In this document: piece by piece, positions 7,137-14,648 of the stretch | Position numbering within the stretch: position 1 is the stretch's first letter | Layout of the letters: the number at the start of each line of letters is the position of its first letter | Assembly (NCBI RefSeq): GCF_001458595.1 | Contig: NZ_LN890327.1 | Coordinates: 326,178 to 390,177, forward strand | Length of the DNA stretch: 64,000 nt | Direction of reading: 5' to 3' | Source of the DNA: Clostridium neonatale | GTDB lineage: Bacteria > Bacillota > Clostridia > Clostridiales > Clostridiaceae | Notes under the pieces: generated by a model | Database searches by the model: none | What the model was told of the DNA's origin: nothing | Seen by the model: the letters and a program-made list of their open reading frames with translations, nothing else | Translations under genes and position numbers: made by a program

Positions 7137-10006
7137 TCATGCAACATGATCAGAATCACCAGTATCAATAACTATGCCAAGCTTAGTAGAAATAATTGTG
7201 TTTAGTTTATTAATTGAACTTGAAAGGCTTCTCATCTGTTTTTCCAATCTTATTAGTAATAATGATAGGTAAACCTTTGAAGCAATCTCCGGTTTTTCCC
7301 CCATTCCACACCGTGCGTGAGACTTTCACCTCACACGGCGTTCCATCAATTTAAAAGTAAAGTTTGTTATAACGCAGAATTCTTATAAAATACTAATTGT
7401 TTCGAGTTTAGCCTTTTTTCTTAGAATATTTATTTTATTTATCATTGGTTTAGTTATGTTTAATAGATCCATATATTCATTAATTGTTTTATCTTCTGTT
7501 GCATGTATTAGAGAATGTACATCATTTTTGACAAGTATAAGATTTTTATAAGTGTCATCTCCGCCAAGCTCTTTAGGAAGTTTATGATGGCAGATGAATT
7601 CACCTGGTATTAGTACATCTCCAGTAATAGCACATTTGCCACATTGTGCACAGTATAAAGAAATTATATTATCAGAAAGTTCAACATTTTCATTAGTTGT
7701 TTCTTCTACTATAAGTTGATGAATAATGCTTATATCAACTTTTAAAGAATTGTGTATTTCTTTCCGTCCCATAGGAGTGTAGTCATTAATTATTTTCTTT
7801 TTATATTTGGGAATTGCATTCCGTATATATCCTATAGGTGTAAGGGGATATCCATCAACAAAGCGTATTTGAGCACTATGTCCATATTTTTCCTTAAGAT
7901 ACCCTGTTTTTATTGAACCCTTCTTTTGAAGTCTTTTCTTTAGCCTGTTTTCAAGTATTTTTTTGATTTGAAACTGTATTTTACCAAAATCGTTGCTAAT
8001 GAGTGTGGCGTATTGATAATAGTTATGAACACCCCATACATATGAGTTGTACAGATTTATATTGTTTCTTGATTGAATATTATTTTTACATCTTTGCATA
8101 TCTTTTATTTTATTTCTTAGAGTATCTGCAATGTTTTTGGCAGCTTTATCTGAAATATGCGATTTAACGATATACTTATTCCGTCTTTTGATTGCTTTAA
8201 TCTTAAAGCCAAGGAATTCTGAGTATTTTGTCTTTAGATTAACTATTTTAGATTTTTCTTTACTTATTTTCAATGATAGTCTTTTAATCAACCATTTTTC
8301 GGTAGCAATAAATATTCGTCGAGCATCATTATAATTCCTACAGAAAATTTTAAAATCATCTGCGTATCTTACAATGTAAATTTCTTTAAGCTTAGTCCTT
8401 CGTAGTGCTCTAAATTTAGAAGAATTACAACTATAATTTGTTTGGGATTTCATATTTTCCCATTGATTAGTTATCCACCAATCTAATTCATTAAGAACAA
8501 TATTACTAAGTAGAGGACTTAAGATGCCACCTTGAGGCGTTCCTTTAGAAGGAAATACAATACTTTTATTTGCCATTATTATTGGAGCTTTTAACATTTT
8601 TGTTATAATGCATAAAAGCTTTTTATCTTGTATTCCTAGTGTCCATAATTGCCGACGCAATTTTTTGTGATTTACATTATCAAAGAAACCTTCAATATCA
8701 ATGTCAACTGCATAGTGTAGATTATAACATTGTATCATTCTATAACATTGAGAGATAGCATGTTCTGCAGACCTGTTAGGTCTGAAACCGTTGCTTCTTT
8801 CATGGAATTTTGCTTCACAAATTGGTTCAAGAATCTGCAGTATACATTGTTGTACAACTCTATCCATTATGCAAGGTATACCTAGTGGTCTTGTTTTGCC
8901 ATTAGGTTTAGGAATATCAACACGTTTAACTGGTTTGGGATTGTAGTTTGTAAGTTTTTTACGTACTATATTAATTATGCTTTCTGTAGATAGTTTTGCT
9001 ACATCTTCTATGTTTCTTTTATCTACACCTGGTGTTTTACTTCCAGGATTCTTTTTTATATTCCTATAGGCAAGCATAATATTCTGTTTTGATAATATAA
9101 GTGGCATGAGTTTAGTAAAAACTTCACCATCTGTACTTTTAGCATAAAGATTATCAAGTATATTTGTCATATTATAATATTCTGAGTTTCTTAGTTTTTG
9201 TTTCTTTCTTATTTTATGAGAATCCAATATAGTTAATATCTCCTTTCTGAGACCTTCTTTAATCATACTCGAATCTACATTGATTGCGTTAACAAACTTT
9301 TGTTTTATAAATTGACTTGAGGCTATCCCTCCACAGCTTATTATCACTGTTTCATAGGTACTATGCCTCTACTCTCACTACAATAAAGATACTTATAGTT
9401 CTTCGATATCACCGCTTCATCGGCTGATAAACGCCTCTGCGTTTGTAGCTTTCCACGTTCCAATATTTATCCCTGTACATATATCTTTAGGTGCTTTCTT
9501 TAAGCCTGTGTACTTGATAGTGCCTGTAACACTATATGGAAGTTCATACTTACCAATTTTACTAATCCACATACACGGTATATTAATACCATATGTATTT
9601 CTACATATTCAGCGTCTAGACTTGTACAATCGAAAGTTTGTCTGCAAAATTAATTGCTATTCTCACCATAGATATTTTATAGGCATCCGACCTATGGGCT
9701 ACACCACCCACCTCTGGGCAGATTTCGTTAGTTGGGTATAATCCACAATTCTTTTCGGTAGCTTTCAGCCGACTTCACCGAGCTTTTAACAACTTATTTT
9801 TTATCCAATAAATTGCTAATCGGAGTATTAACGAGAGCATTTCAGGATGTTACTCCATCATTCTACTCATGAAAAATATTAGTTCTATTAAAACTAAAGG
9901 TTTTAATGTCTAAGCTTTTCACTTAGAAACGTGTCACACAGTAAGCACTAATTGCAACGGGAAATCCAACATTGCCTATAAGTCCTATTAAATCATTAAC
10001 TTCCAT
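7137..10006 (-). CDS. yvrJ: YvrJ family protein, gene split by a group II intron
   Basis: Exon 1 (10006-9940) encodes MEVNDLIGLIGNVGFPVAIS plus AY. Exon 2 (7261-7137) encodes LLLIRLEKQMRSLSSSINKL and a tail ending DHVA. Joining the exons exactly at the intron borders restores one 63-residue frame typical of YvrJ: one N-terminal membrane helix, then a short coiled coil. A ribosome site (GGAGGTGAT) precedes the ATG. The architecture resembles small holin-like proteins such as BhlA/UviB. In Bacillus subtilis yvrJ lies beside and is controlled by the two-part sigma factor YvrI/YvrHa. Here too a sigma gene is near, and the gene has the shared motif promoter. A functional product requires intron splicing. 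Confidence 0.8.
7305..7346 (-). ncRNA. Group II intron domain V (catalytic hairpin)
   Basis: Minus strand ACGCCGTGTGAGGTGAAAGT and then CTCACGCACGGTGTGG fold into the classic domain V hairpin, with a GAAA tetraloop and a bulged inner stem. The catalytic triad is CGC, a known variant of AGC. Domain VI follows in 7265-7304. Confidence 0.8.
7383..9347 (-). CDS. ltrA: Group II intron-encoded reverse transcriptase/maturase with HNH endonuclease
   Basis: A 654-residue protein. Order: an N-terminal RT-0 region, then reverse transcriptase fingers/palm from about residue 80 to 400 (GVDKRNIED, RPLGIPCIMDRVVQQ, GFFDNVNH, PQGGILSPLL). The polymerase site is YADDFKIFC. The maturase X domain follows (about 430-540), and the C-terminal HNH domain has CAQCGKCAITG, ICHHKLP and LGGDDTYKNL. 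All catalytic motifs are present. It assists splicing and drives retrohoming of the surrounding RNA. It lies in domain IV of the intron. Confidence 0.95.
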   Translation of the reverse strand: MIISCGGIASSQFIKQKFVNAINVDSSMIKEGLRKEILTILDSHKIRKKQKLRNSEYYNMTNILDNLYAKSTDGEVFTKLMPLILSKQNIMLAYRNIKKNPGSKTPGVDKRNIEDVAKLSTESIINIVRKKLTNYNPKPVKRVDIPKPNGKTRPLGIPCIMDRVVQQCILQILEPICEAKFHERSNGFRPNRSAEHAISQCYRMIQCYNLHYAVDIDIEGFFDNVNHKKLRRQLWTLGIQDKKLLCIITKMLKAPIIMANKSIVFPSKGTPQGGILSPLLSNIVLNELDWWITNQWENMKSQTNYSCNSSKFRALRRTKLKEIYIVRYADDFKIFCRNYNDARRIFIATEKWLIKRLSLKISKEKSKIVNLKTKYSEFLGFKIKAIKRRNKYIVKSHISDKAAKNIADTLRNKIKDMQRCKNNIQSRNNINLYNSYVWGVHNYYQYATLISNDFGKIQFQIKKILENRLKKRLQKKGSIKTGYLKEKYGHSAQIRFVDGYPLTPIGYIRNAIPKYKKKIINDYTPMGRKEIHNSLKVDISIIHQLIVEETTNENVELSDNIISLYCAQCGKCAITGDVLIPGEFICHHKLPKELGGDDTYKNLILVKNDVHSLIHATEDKTINEYMDLLNITKPMINKINILRKKAKLETISIL

Positions 10007-10073
10007 ATTGTATCACCTCCTTTATATCTCATGTACTTGCTTCTACACAGACATAATTCATTTATGCATGATA

Positions 10074-10101
10074 TATATATGATCTTTTAAGGTGAATTAC
10101 A
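10074..10101 (-). promoter_or_regulatory. Motif promoter 2 (TGTAAT-N13-TCATATATA) for yvrJ
   Basis: Minus strand TGTAAT (10101-10096), 13 bases, TCATATATA (10082-10074), 68 bases before the yvrJ ATG. It lies between the RHH-like gene stop and yvrJ, so yvrJ has its own start even though both genes point the same way. Confidence 0.75.
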
Positions 10102-10114
10102 GAAATAAAGATAA

Positions 10115-10672
10115 TTATTGTGATCCACCTTCTTCAGTAATGTATTTATAATAATGATCAAGCGCTATATCAACAATAGTGCTTACACATACATTAATGT
10201 CTGGATGAATGCTCTTAAGTTCATTTAATTTTCTGATGGTAGATGAACGAAGCATATATGTTCTTTTTATATCAGGGACTTGACCTTTAATAAGAGGGGC
10301 TGCACCATTTGCTATAGGTGTAGTTCTATTATCAAATAATGCTTGGTATTTATCGTCGCTTAAGTTATTAATATCATTTATATGAATAGAAAAAGGTTTA
10401 TTATTTGAAACTATTGTTTTTTCTTCTGTACTATTAGAATTGAAATTATCATTTAAGACCATTGTTTTGTCTTCTTTTATATTATTTGTGTCATTATTAT
10501 TTATATATAAATTATTAGGTGTAATATCTAAATCAGAATCAGAGCTGTTGCCAAAGCTAAAAGCAGCAATACATTCTCCAAGATTTTCAGTACTATCAAA
10601 ACATAAAAGGTCCTGTGATTCATTAACTTCAAAATCACTTTTAGGAATCTCATCATTTTTCTTTCTCACCAC
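10115..10672 (-). CDS. Asn/Asp-rich protein with C-terminal ribbon-helix-helix-like segment
   Basis: A 185-residue protein of unknown function, started by GTG (two GTG codons in a row behind AAGGAGG). The first 115 residues are acidic and asparagine-rich with no fold signal. The last 60 residues (KRTYMLRSSTIRKLNELKSI, then VSTIVDIALDHYYKYI) look like a ribbon-helix-helix DNA-binding domain of the ParG/CopG sort, a beta strand followed by two helices. It has the motif promoter at 10752-10779 and stands just upstream of yvrJ. It could be a regulator of the module or a chromosome/plasmid-type adaptor. The RHH reading is by eye. Confidence 0.55.
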   Translation of the reverse strand: MVRKKNDEIPKSDFEVNESQDLLCFDSTENLGECIAAFSFGNSSDSDLDITPNNLYINNNDTNNIKEDKTMVLNDNFNSNSTEEKTIVSNNKPFSIHINDINNLSDDKYQALFDNRTTPIANGAAPLIKGQVPDIKRTYMLRSSTIRKLNELKSIHPDINVCVSTIVDIALDHYYKYITEEGGSQ

Positions 10673-10751
10673 TTTTAAACCTCCTTAATTGTCAATTGTA
10701 CATTATAAAATGCTTAGCTCTTGCATCACCAAGCATTATATGCCTCTACAA

Positions 10752-10779
10752 TAAATATGATTCGAAAACATAAATTACA
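10752..10779 (-). promoter_or_regulatory. Motif promoter 3 (TGTAAT-N13-TCATATTTA)
   Basis: Minus strand TGTAAT (10779-10774), 13 bases, TCATATTTA (10760-10752; one mismatch to the other four), 80 bases before the GTG start of the RHH-like gene. Confidence 0.65.
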
Positions 10780-10782
10780 GTA

Positions 10783-11075
10783 TTCTAATATTCTTTTATT
10801 CTAATATTCTTAGGAATTTTAGAATAAAGGAATATAAGAATATATACATAGGAGAATATTAGAATATTACCATATAAGAATATAAGAATATGCTTATTTT
10901 ATGCGGGGTAGAAGGAATTATTTTAAGGAAACACCTACTCATATACATTTTAAAGAAACATCTTCATCATGAGATGAAGATGGGCTATAATGTTAGGCTC
11001 GTGCCTCACCAAACATTATATGCCGGTGGAAGCGATTCACACAAAATCACAGATTTGGGTTCTCTGCTTATAAAA
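10783..11075. repeat. AT palindrome plus composite repeat, copy 1
   Basis: 10783-10885 consists of inverted GAATATTA/AAGAATAT units that can pair with each other. It runs into blocks shared with 57941-58130: AAGAATATGCTTA, GAAGGAATTA, CATCTTCATCA..AGATGAAGATGGGC, GGCTCGT.CCTCACCAA, CATTATATGCC, GGAAACACCTACTCAT and AGATTTGGGTTCTCTGCTTA. One block changes place between the copies. A short third copy of one block is at 10705-10742, and a diverged one lies inside the 11157 gene. No protein frame explains it. Confidence 0.6.
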
Positions 11076-11091
11076 ATAGCTACTCAATTCT

Positions 11092-11119
11092 TGTAATTAT
11101 AACTCTTAAATCATATATA
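11092..11119 (+). promoter_or_regulatory. Motif promoter 4 (TGTAAT-N13-TCATATATA), plus strand
   Basis: TGTAAT at 11092-11097, exactly 13 bases, TCATATATA at 11111-11119, then 37 bases to the ATG at 11157. This is the only plus-strand member of the set, and it drives the small protein/endolysin pair. Confidence 0.75.
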
Positions 11120-11156
11120 TTATCTGAGTAAATTTAATTTTGAGAGGTGTATTTAT

Positions 11157-11468
11157 ATGATTAAAGAGAAATTTACAATGAGACTGGAAAATGAAGAGGT
11201 AATTGATAGAAAGGCTTTATGTTTGGCAGTAAATAATTCTGCAAAAAAGGAATCATCATATTGTTCATTACTTCAGGATGAGCTTAAGGTATGCCATAAA
11301 TGCCCTTTATTATTTAAAGGAAACTCCAACTCATATTCATTCGTAGGAGTAAGTGCGAGCAAGCCAAATGTAAAATTTGAGCTCTTACTTATCTGTGATG
11401 GCATTGATGAGATGGAAGAAAAGTATGCTGAAGATACTGAAATTACAGTTAAAATATTTGATATATAG
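11157..11468 (+). CDS. Small protein of unknown function upstream of the endolysin
   Basis: A 103-residue protein I do not recognise. It has two cysteine pairs (YCSLL, VCHKCPLLF) near the middle and an acidic C-terminus (EEKYAEDTEITVKIF). The ribosome site GAGAGG precedes the ATG, and the endolysin gene starts 12 bases after its stop, so the two form an operon under motif promoter 4. Bases 11318-11388 inside the gene resemble one block of the repeat at 58064-58130. The gene has therefore either absorbed the repeat or donated to it. Confidence 0.6.
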   Translation: MIKEKFTMRLENEEVIDRKALCLAVNNSAKKESSYCSLLQDELKVCHKCPLLFKGNSNSYSFVGVSASKPNVKFELLLICDGIDEMEEKYAEDTEITVKIFDI

Positions 11469-11480
11469 GGTAGGCGTAAT

Positions 11481-12407
11481 ATGAGTGATGTTATAAGTTC
11501 ATCTAATACTGAAAATATATTGAGTGAAGCACAAAGCTCAGCAAATATCAAAAATGGATGGGTGCTAGAAAATAATAAGTGGTATTACTATGAAAATAAT
11601 AAAAAATTAACTACTGAATGGGTCAAAAGTAATGATAGGTGGTATTACTTAGAGAAAAATGGACATATGCTTAAAGGCTGGTTTCAGACTACAAAGAATA
11701 ATGACTGGTATTATGCATTCCAAAATGAAACCATTAATAATGGCAAAACCTTTTATGAAGGGGAAATATGCACTGGCTGGCTAAAATTAAATGGTAAGTG
11801 GCATTTCTTTGAGGATATTAATGAGAATACTCTTGGAGCTATGTATTCTGATGGAATATTCAAAATAAAAGACAAATATCATAAATTTGATAAAGAAGGT
11901 GTGTGGCTTGAAGAAGTAAAAGAAAATCAAAATGAAAGAAATGAAATCATCTCAGATGGATTATGTGATTTTATTGCATATTTTGAAGGATGCAGATTAA
12001 AAGCTTACTACTGCTCTAGTGGTGTGCTAACTATTGGAATTGGATGCACAAGAAAAGAAGTTACAAGTTTAGGCACTATAACAAAAGAAAGGGCTTATGT
12101 GGAGCTTAAAAAAGATGTATCTAAATTTGCTTGCAGTGTTGATGATTTATGTAATAAAAGTAATGTGGATTTAAAAAGTTATGAACGTGATGCTTTAATT
12201 TCATTTGCATTTAATTGTGGTATATCAGCTTTAGAAAAATCAACTTTATGGTATAATATAACAAAAGGAATAAGAGATAAGAATATACTTTCTGAAAACT
12301 TCTTGAGGTTTGTTAAATCTTCTTCTGGAGAGGTGCTTCAAGGATTGGTTAGAAGAAGAAGGGCAGAGGCTGAGTTATTTTTGCTTTGCAGATACCTGAA
12401 CATTTAG
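11481..12407 (+). CDS. Endolysin: choline-binding-type repeats plus GH24 muramidase
   Basis: 308 residues without signal peptide. Residues about 25-140 hold three to four wall-binding repeats (NGWVLENNKWYYYENN, GWFQTTKNNDWYYAF, TGWLKLNGKWHFF). Residues about 158-305 are a phage-type GH24 lysozyme. The catalytic pattern E-8-[D/C]-5-T is present in FEGCRLKAYYCSSGVLTIG, with cysteine in the aspartate place, a variant known from active lysozymes. The typical end GLVRRRRAEAELFL is also present. It cleaves peptidoglycan. Lacking an export signal, it would need a holin-like partner, and the YvrJ protein encoded next door is a candidate. Confidence 0.9.
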   Translation: MSDVISSSNTENILSEAQSSANIKNGWVLENNKWYYYENNKKLTTEWVKSNDRWYYLEKNGHMLKGWFQTTKNNDWYYAFQNETINNGKTFYEGEICTGWLKLNGKWHFFEDINENTLGAMYSDGIFKIKDKYHKFDKEGVWLEEVKENQNERNEIISDGLCDFIAYFEGCRLKAYYCSSGVLTIGIGCTRKEVTSLGTITKERAYVELKKDVSKFACSVDDLCNKSNVDLKSYERDALISFAFNCGISALEKSTLWYNITKGIRDKNILSENFLRFVKSSSGEVLQGLVRRRRAEAELFLLCRYLNI

Positions 12408-12488
12408 GATAAGAAAATATTAATAATTATAACTGCAAAGTGTAATTTTAAATAATCAAATAGTCAGATATATTATATATTAAAATAA

Positions 12489-12541
12489 AAATAGAACCTT
12501 CAAGATATTGGACCAGAATATCTTGAAGGTTCTATTTATTT
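12489..12541 (+). terminator. Strong terminator after the endolysin
   Basis: A perfect 21-base inverted repeat (12489-12509 and 12517-12537) with a seven-base loop, followed by TTATTTT. It stands about 80 bases after the endolysin stop and could also stop transcripts from the sigma side. Confidence 0.8.
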
Positions 12542-12563
12542 TGCAGCTTTAGGCATAATCAAA

Positions 12564-12698
12564 AAAATAACAAGTCCATCTGACAGCATATTTTCCATCA
12601 TCCTACGTCGGCAAAATACCATAATAGCCCCACTATGATGGTATTTTACCTCCTTGCCTGATGAAAAATATTCATGTCAGCTCTGGACTTGTTATTTT
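12564..12698. repeat. Long hairpin element with AAAATAACAAGTCC ends, copy 1
   Basis: Two arms of about 65 bases match as inverted repeats. They are perfect at the outer 15 bases (AAAATAACAAGTCCA) and at the inner CAAAATACCAT, and patchy between. The loop is about five bases. The last bases overlap the sigma gene stop codon, so it doubles as that gene's terminator. A related element lies at 52583-52720, and single ends occur at 22025-22040 and 55929-55941. Its structure fits a mobile hairpin (MITE-like) or a structured RNA. Confidence 0.65.
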
Positions 12699-13269
12699 AT
12701 CTCATATGCCTTATTTCCTCTAATAAAAGTTTAAGAGCATTATTCTTAATATAAATGGCAGTTGTATAATTGATATTATAAAGTTGTGCATATTCTCTTA
12801 CAGTATTCTGTTCTATGAATACATAAGTTATAAGGTCTTTTTCTTTTGATGGGAGCTTATTGAGAGCAGAGGTGGCTATCTCATAATCAGCTTTTTCACA
12901 AAGAATTTCTTCAGTAGTAGGAATTTCAGAAGGAAGAACGTGCTCTAAACAGCCACATAGTATCAATGCTTCATGCCCTTCTGCATGACTTCTGTTTTTA
13001 CTTTTCTTAATAAGATCATTAAGGCTTTTCCTAATACCATTTGTGGCATAGGCAACAAATTTGGAGGTTTCAGGATTATATAAGGATAAGCAGTGAAATA
13101 AAATCTTAAAGCACTCATTTTGGATATCATAAAAATCATATCCATTAATAAATGTACGCTTTGAAATGTTTAAGATAAAAGGCTTAAATGACTCTGCTAA
13201 GAGTTCTTTTGAATTTGTGTTTCCTTGCTTTGAGGATTTTACTAGAGATTCGATTTGGGTGTAATTCAT
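12697..13269 (-). CDS. RNA polymerase sigma factor, small sigma-70 type
   Basis: 190 residues with two sigma domains. Region 2 is at about 20-90 (LLAESFKPFILNIS, DFYDIQNECFKILF, ETSKFVAYATNGI). Region 4 is at about 130-185, with a helix-turn-helix (LPSKEKDLITYVFIEQNTV, YAQLYNINYTTAIYIKNNA). Region 1 and most of region 3 are absent, as in UviA/TcdR-type and ECF-like factors. The ribosome site GGAGGTCTCCC is just before the ATG. Its own upstream DNA carries the TGTAAT-N13-TCATATATA motif, so it is probably autoregulated and directs the other four motif promoters. It is not sequence-proven which factor reads the motif. Confidence 0.85.
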   Translation of the reverse strand: MNYTQIESLVKSSKQGNTNSKELLAESFKPFILNISKRTFINGYDFYDIQNECFKILFHCLSLYNPETSKFVAYATNGIRKSLNDLIKKSKNRSHAEGHEALILCGCLEHVLPSEIPTTEEILCEKADYEIATSALNKLPSKEKDLITYVFIEQNTVREYAQLYNINYTTAIYIKNNALKLLLEEIRHMR

Positions 13270-13317
13270 GGGAGACCTCCTTTATATAATACATATAGAA
13301 TTATTTAACATAAATAA

Positions 13318-13345
13318 TATATATGACTATATAATGAATATTACA
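13318..13345 (-). promoter_or_regulatory. Motif promoter 5 (TGTAAT-N13-TCATATATA) for the sigma gene
   Basis: Minus strand TGTAAT (13345-13340), 13 bases, TCATATATA (13326-13318), 48 bases before the sigma ATG. The remaining spacer up to 13590 shows nothing else recognisable. Confidence 0.75.
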
Positions 13346-13595
13346 GTATGGGAGGGTGTTTTGGTATATGAAACGTTGATGTCTTATAGTGAATATATTT
13401 ATTGCTAATACAGATTTGGCATAATCATTGATAAGAATTAGAATTAGAATTATTGTAGGAAAATTTTTTGAATAGTAATTTTGTATATATTATCATATTA
13501 GGTATAGTTAGTTGTTAAATATTGGATATAATAAAAGTATAGAGAAGTGTTTATTTTTTTATAATGTATTGCAGATTATGTAAGTAGGTGCATTA

Positions 13596-13867
13596 GTGAA
13601 ACAAATAAATTATGAAGATATGATAATGAAAAGAGCAATGGATATATTTGCAGAAGAGGGTTTAAAATTTTTTGGTATAGAAAAGATGGAGATGAAATTT
13701 TCAATAATATAATAAATAAGATGAAGCAAGGAGAAGAACTTAGCAAGCAGGATATTATATCATTAACGTTTACACCAATAATGGGTGGAAAGCTTAGTAA
13801 AAGTGATAAAATAATAAATGCGATTAGAATGGAGAAAATAAGTACAAATTCTTTGGAAAAGGTGTAG
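13596..13867 (+). pseudogene. Internally deleted Rpn-family (PD-(D/E)XK, transposase-like) gene
   Basis: The first part reads VKQINYEDMIMKRAMDIFAE, the usual beginning of clostridial Rpn/YhgA-like proteins, then stops. A second frame continues with GEELSKQDIISLTFTPIMGG and KLSKSDKIINAI, the region after the nuclease core. The nuclease part between them is missing. The second segment recurs almost base for base at 18457-18594, and other fragments of the family lie at 40955 and 56392. Confidence 0.6.
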
Positions 13868-13941
13868 CTTTAAAAAAGGAAGCGAAAACAAAAATAGAAG
13901 ATTTATATAATAAATTAAGTAAAATCCTTAATTAAAGAAGA

Positions 13942-13986
13942 AAGATAGTAAACATAACAATTGTTTTTGTTTGCTATCTTTTATTT
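13942..13986 (+). terminator. Terminator
   Basis: AAGATAGTAAACA (13942-13954) pairs with TGTTTGCTATCTT (13968-13980), followed by TTATTTA. It isolates the flavodoxin gene from upstream remnants. Confidence 0.6.
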
Positions 13987-14025
13987 ATGGTATTTTCACT
14001 TTAAGGAAAATTTTATTATATCCTG

Positions 14026-14056
14026 TTGACTTGGAGTTAACTCAAAGATCTATAAT
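14026..14056 (+). promoter_or_regulatory. MerR-type promoter/operator of the flavodoxin gene
   Basis: TTGACT (14026-14031) and TATAAT (14051-14056) are separated by 19 bases, two more than optimal. The spacer contains the near-perfect palindrome CTTGGAGTT/AACTCAAAG. A stretched spacer with a central dyad is the hallmark of promoters activated by MerR-family proteins. No MerR gene is adjacent, so the regulator would be encoded elsewhere. Confidence 0.65.
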
Positions 14057-14087
14057 AAAAATATCAAAAATAGCAGGGGGGTTAATT

Positions 14088-14609
14088 ATGAATTTTGAAA
14101 ATAAAAAAATCATTGTTGCATACTTTTCACACAAGGGAGAAAATTATTCAAACGGCAGGATTGTGGAATTAAAAATGGGAAATACCGCTATTGCTGCTCA
14201 AATGATTGCAGATTCACTAAATGCAGATACCTTTGAAATCAAAGCGGTAAATGAGTATCCGTTTGAGTACAACGCTTGCACTGAAGAAGCAAAAGCAGAG
14301 CTTAGAGTAAGCTCACGTCCGAAACTTGCGGAAAATATGGATATTTTTGATTATGACATAGTGTTTCTTGGATATCCCAACTGGTGGGGAACAATGCCAA
14401 TGGTCGTGTGGACTTTCCTTGAAGGTCATGATTTCAGAGGAAAAATAGTAATTCCTTTCTGTACCCACGAGGGCAGTGGAATGGGAAACAGCGAAAGGGA
14501 TTTGAAAAAACTTATACCTAATGCTGATATAAGAAAAGGTCTTGCAATTCATGGATCTTCAGTTTCAAAGGCAAAATCAACAATTAATAATTGGCTTGAA
14601 AATGCATAA
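14088..14609 (+). CDS. Flavodoxin family protein
   Basis: 173 residues from the ATG at 14088, chosen because GGGGGG stands just before it and upstream codons are non-conserved. It has the flavodoxin fold: a beta strand IIVAYFSHKG with the phosphate loop, GYPNWWGTMPMVVWTFLE as the FMN-binding loop, and VIPFCTHEGSGMGN. The family reduces partners or quinones with FMN in the cytoplasm. Base composition is slightly GC-richer than surroundings. It is controlled by the MerR-type promoter at 14026. Confidence 0.88.
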   Translation: MNFENKKIIVAYFSHKGENYSNGRIVELKMGNTAIAAQMIADSLNADTFEIKAVNEYPFEYNACTEEAKAELRVSSRPKLAENMDIFDYDIVFLGYPNWWGTMPMVVWTFLEGHDFRGKIVIPFCTHEGSGMGNSERDLKKLIPNADIRKGLAIHGSSVSKAKSTINNWLENA

Positions 14610-14648
14610 GTGGGGCTTTCCCTTGAACAACGCAAGTAGATAGAGGGA

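Larger units (their letters stand above)
7262..9939 (-). mobile_element. Complete group II intron inserted in yvrJ
   Basis: The element is about 2678 bases, in the same orientation as its host gene. It starts at 9939 with GTGTGACACG (GUGYG consensus) and ends at 7262 with CTATCAT (AY consensus). It contains a domain V/VI and a full-length intron-encoded protein. The borders were fixed by requiring the YvrJ frame to be restored, and they coincide with the consensus ends. The 590 bases between the 5' end and the protein start hold domain I-IV RNA. Nothing suggests inactivation, so it may still splice and move. Confidence 0.85.

Noticed and set aside
9508..9741. Plus-strand frame of 77 codons inside the group II intron
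   Set aside because: It lies in the structured RNA domains opposite the intron's own direction, has no ribosome site and no family resemblance.
12437..12475. TGTAAT followed by TCAGATATA, resembling the module promoter motif
   Set aside because: The spacer is 17 instead of 13, the second box has a mismatch, and no gene follows in that direction.
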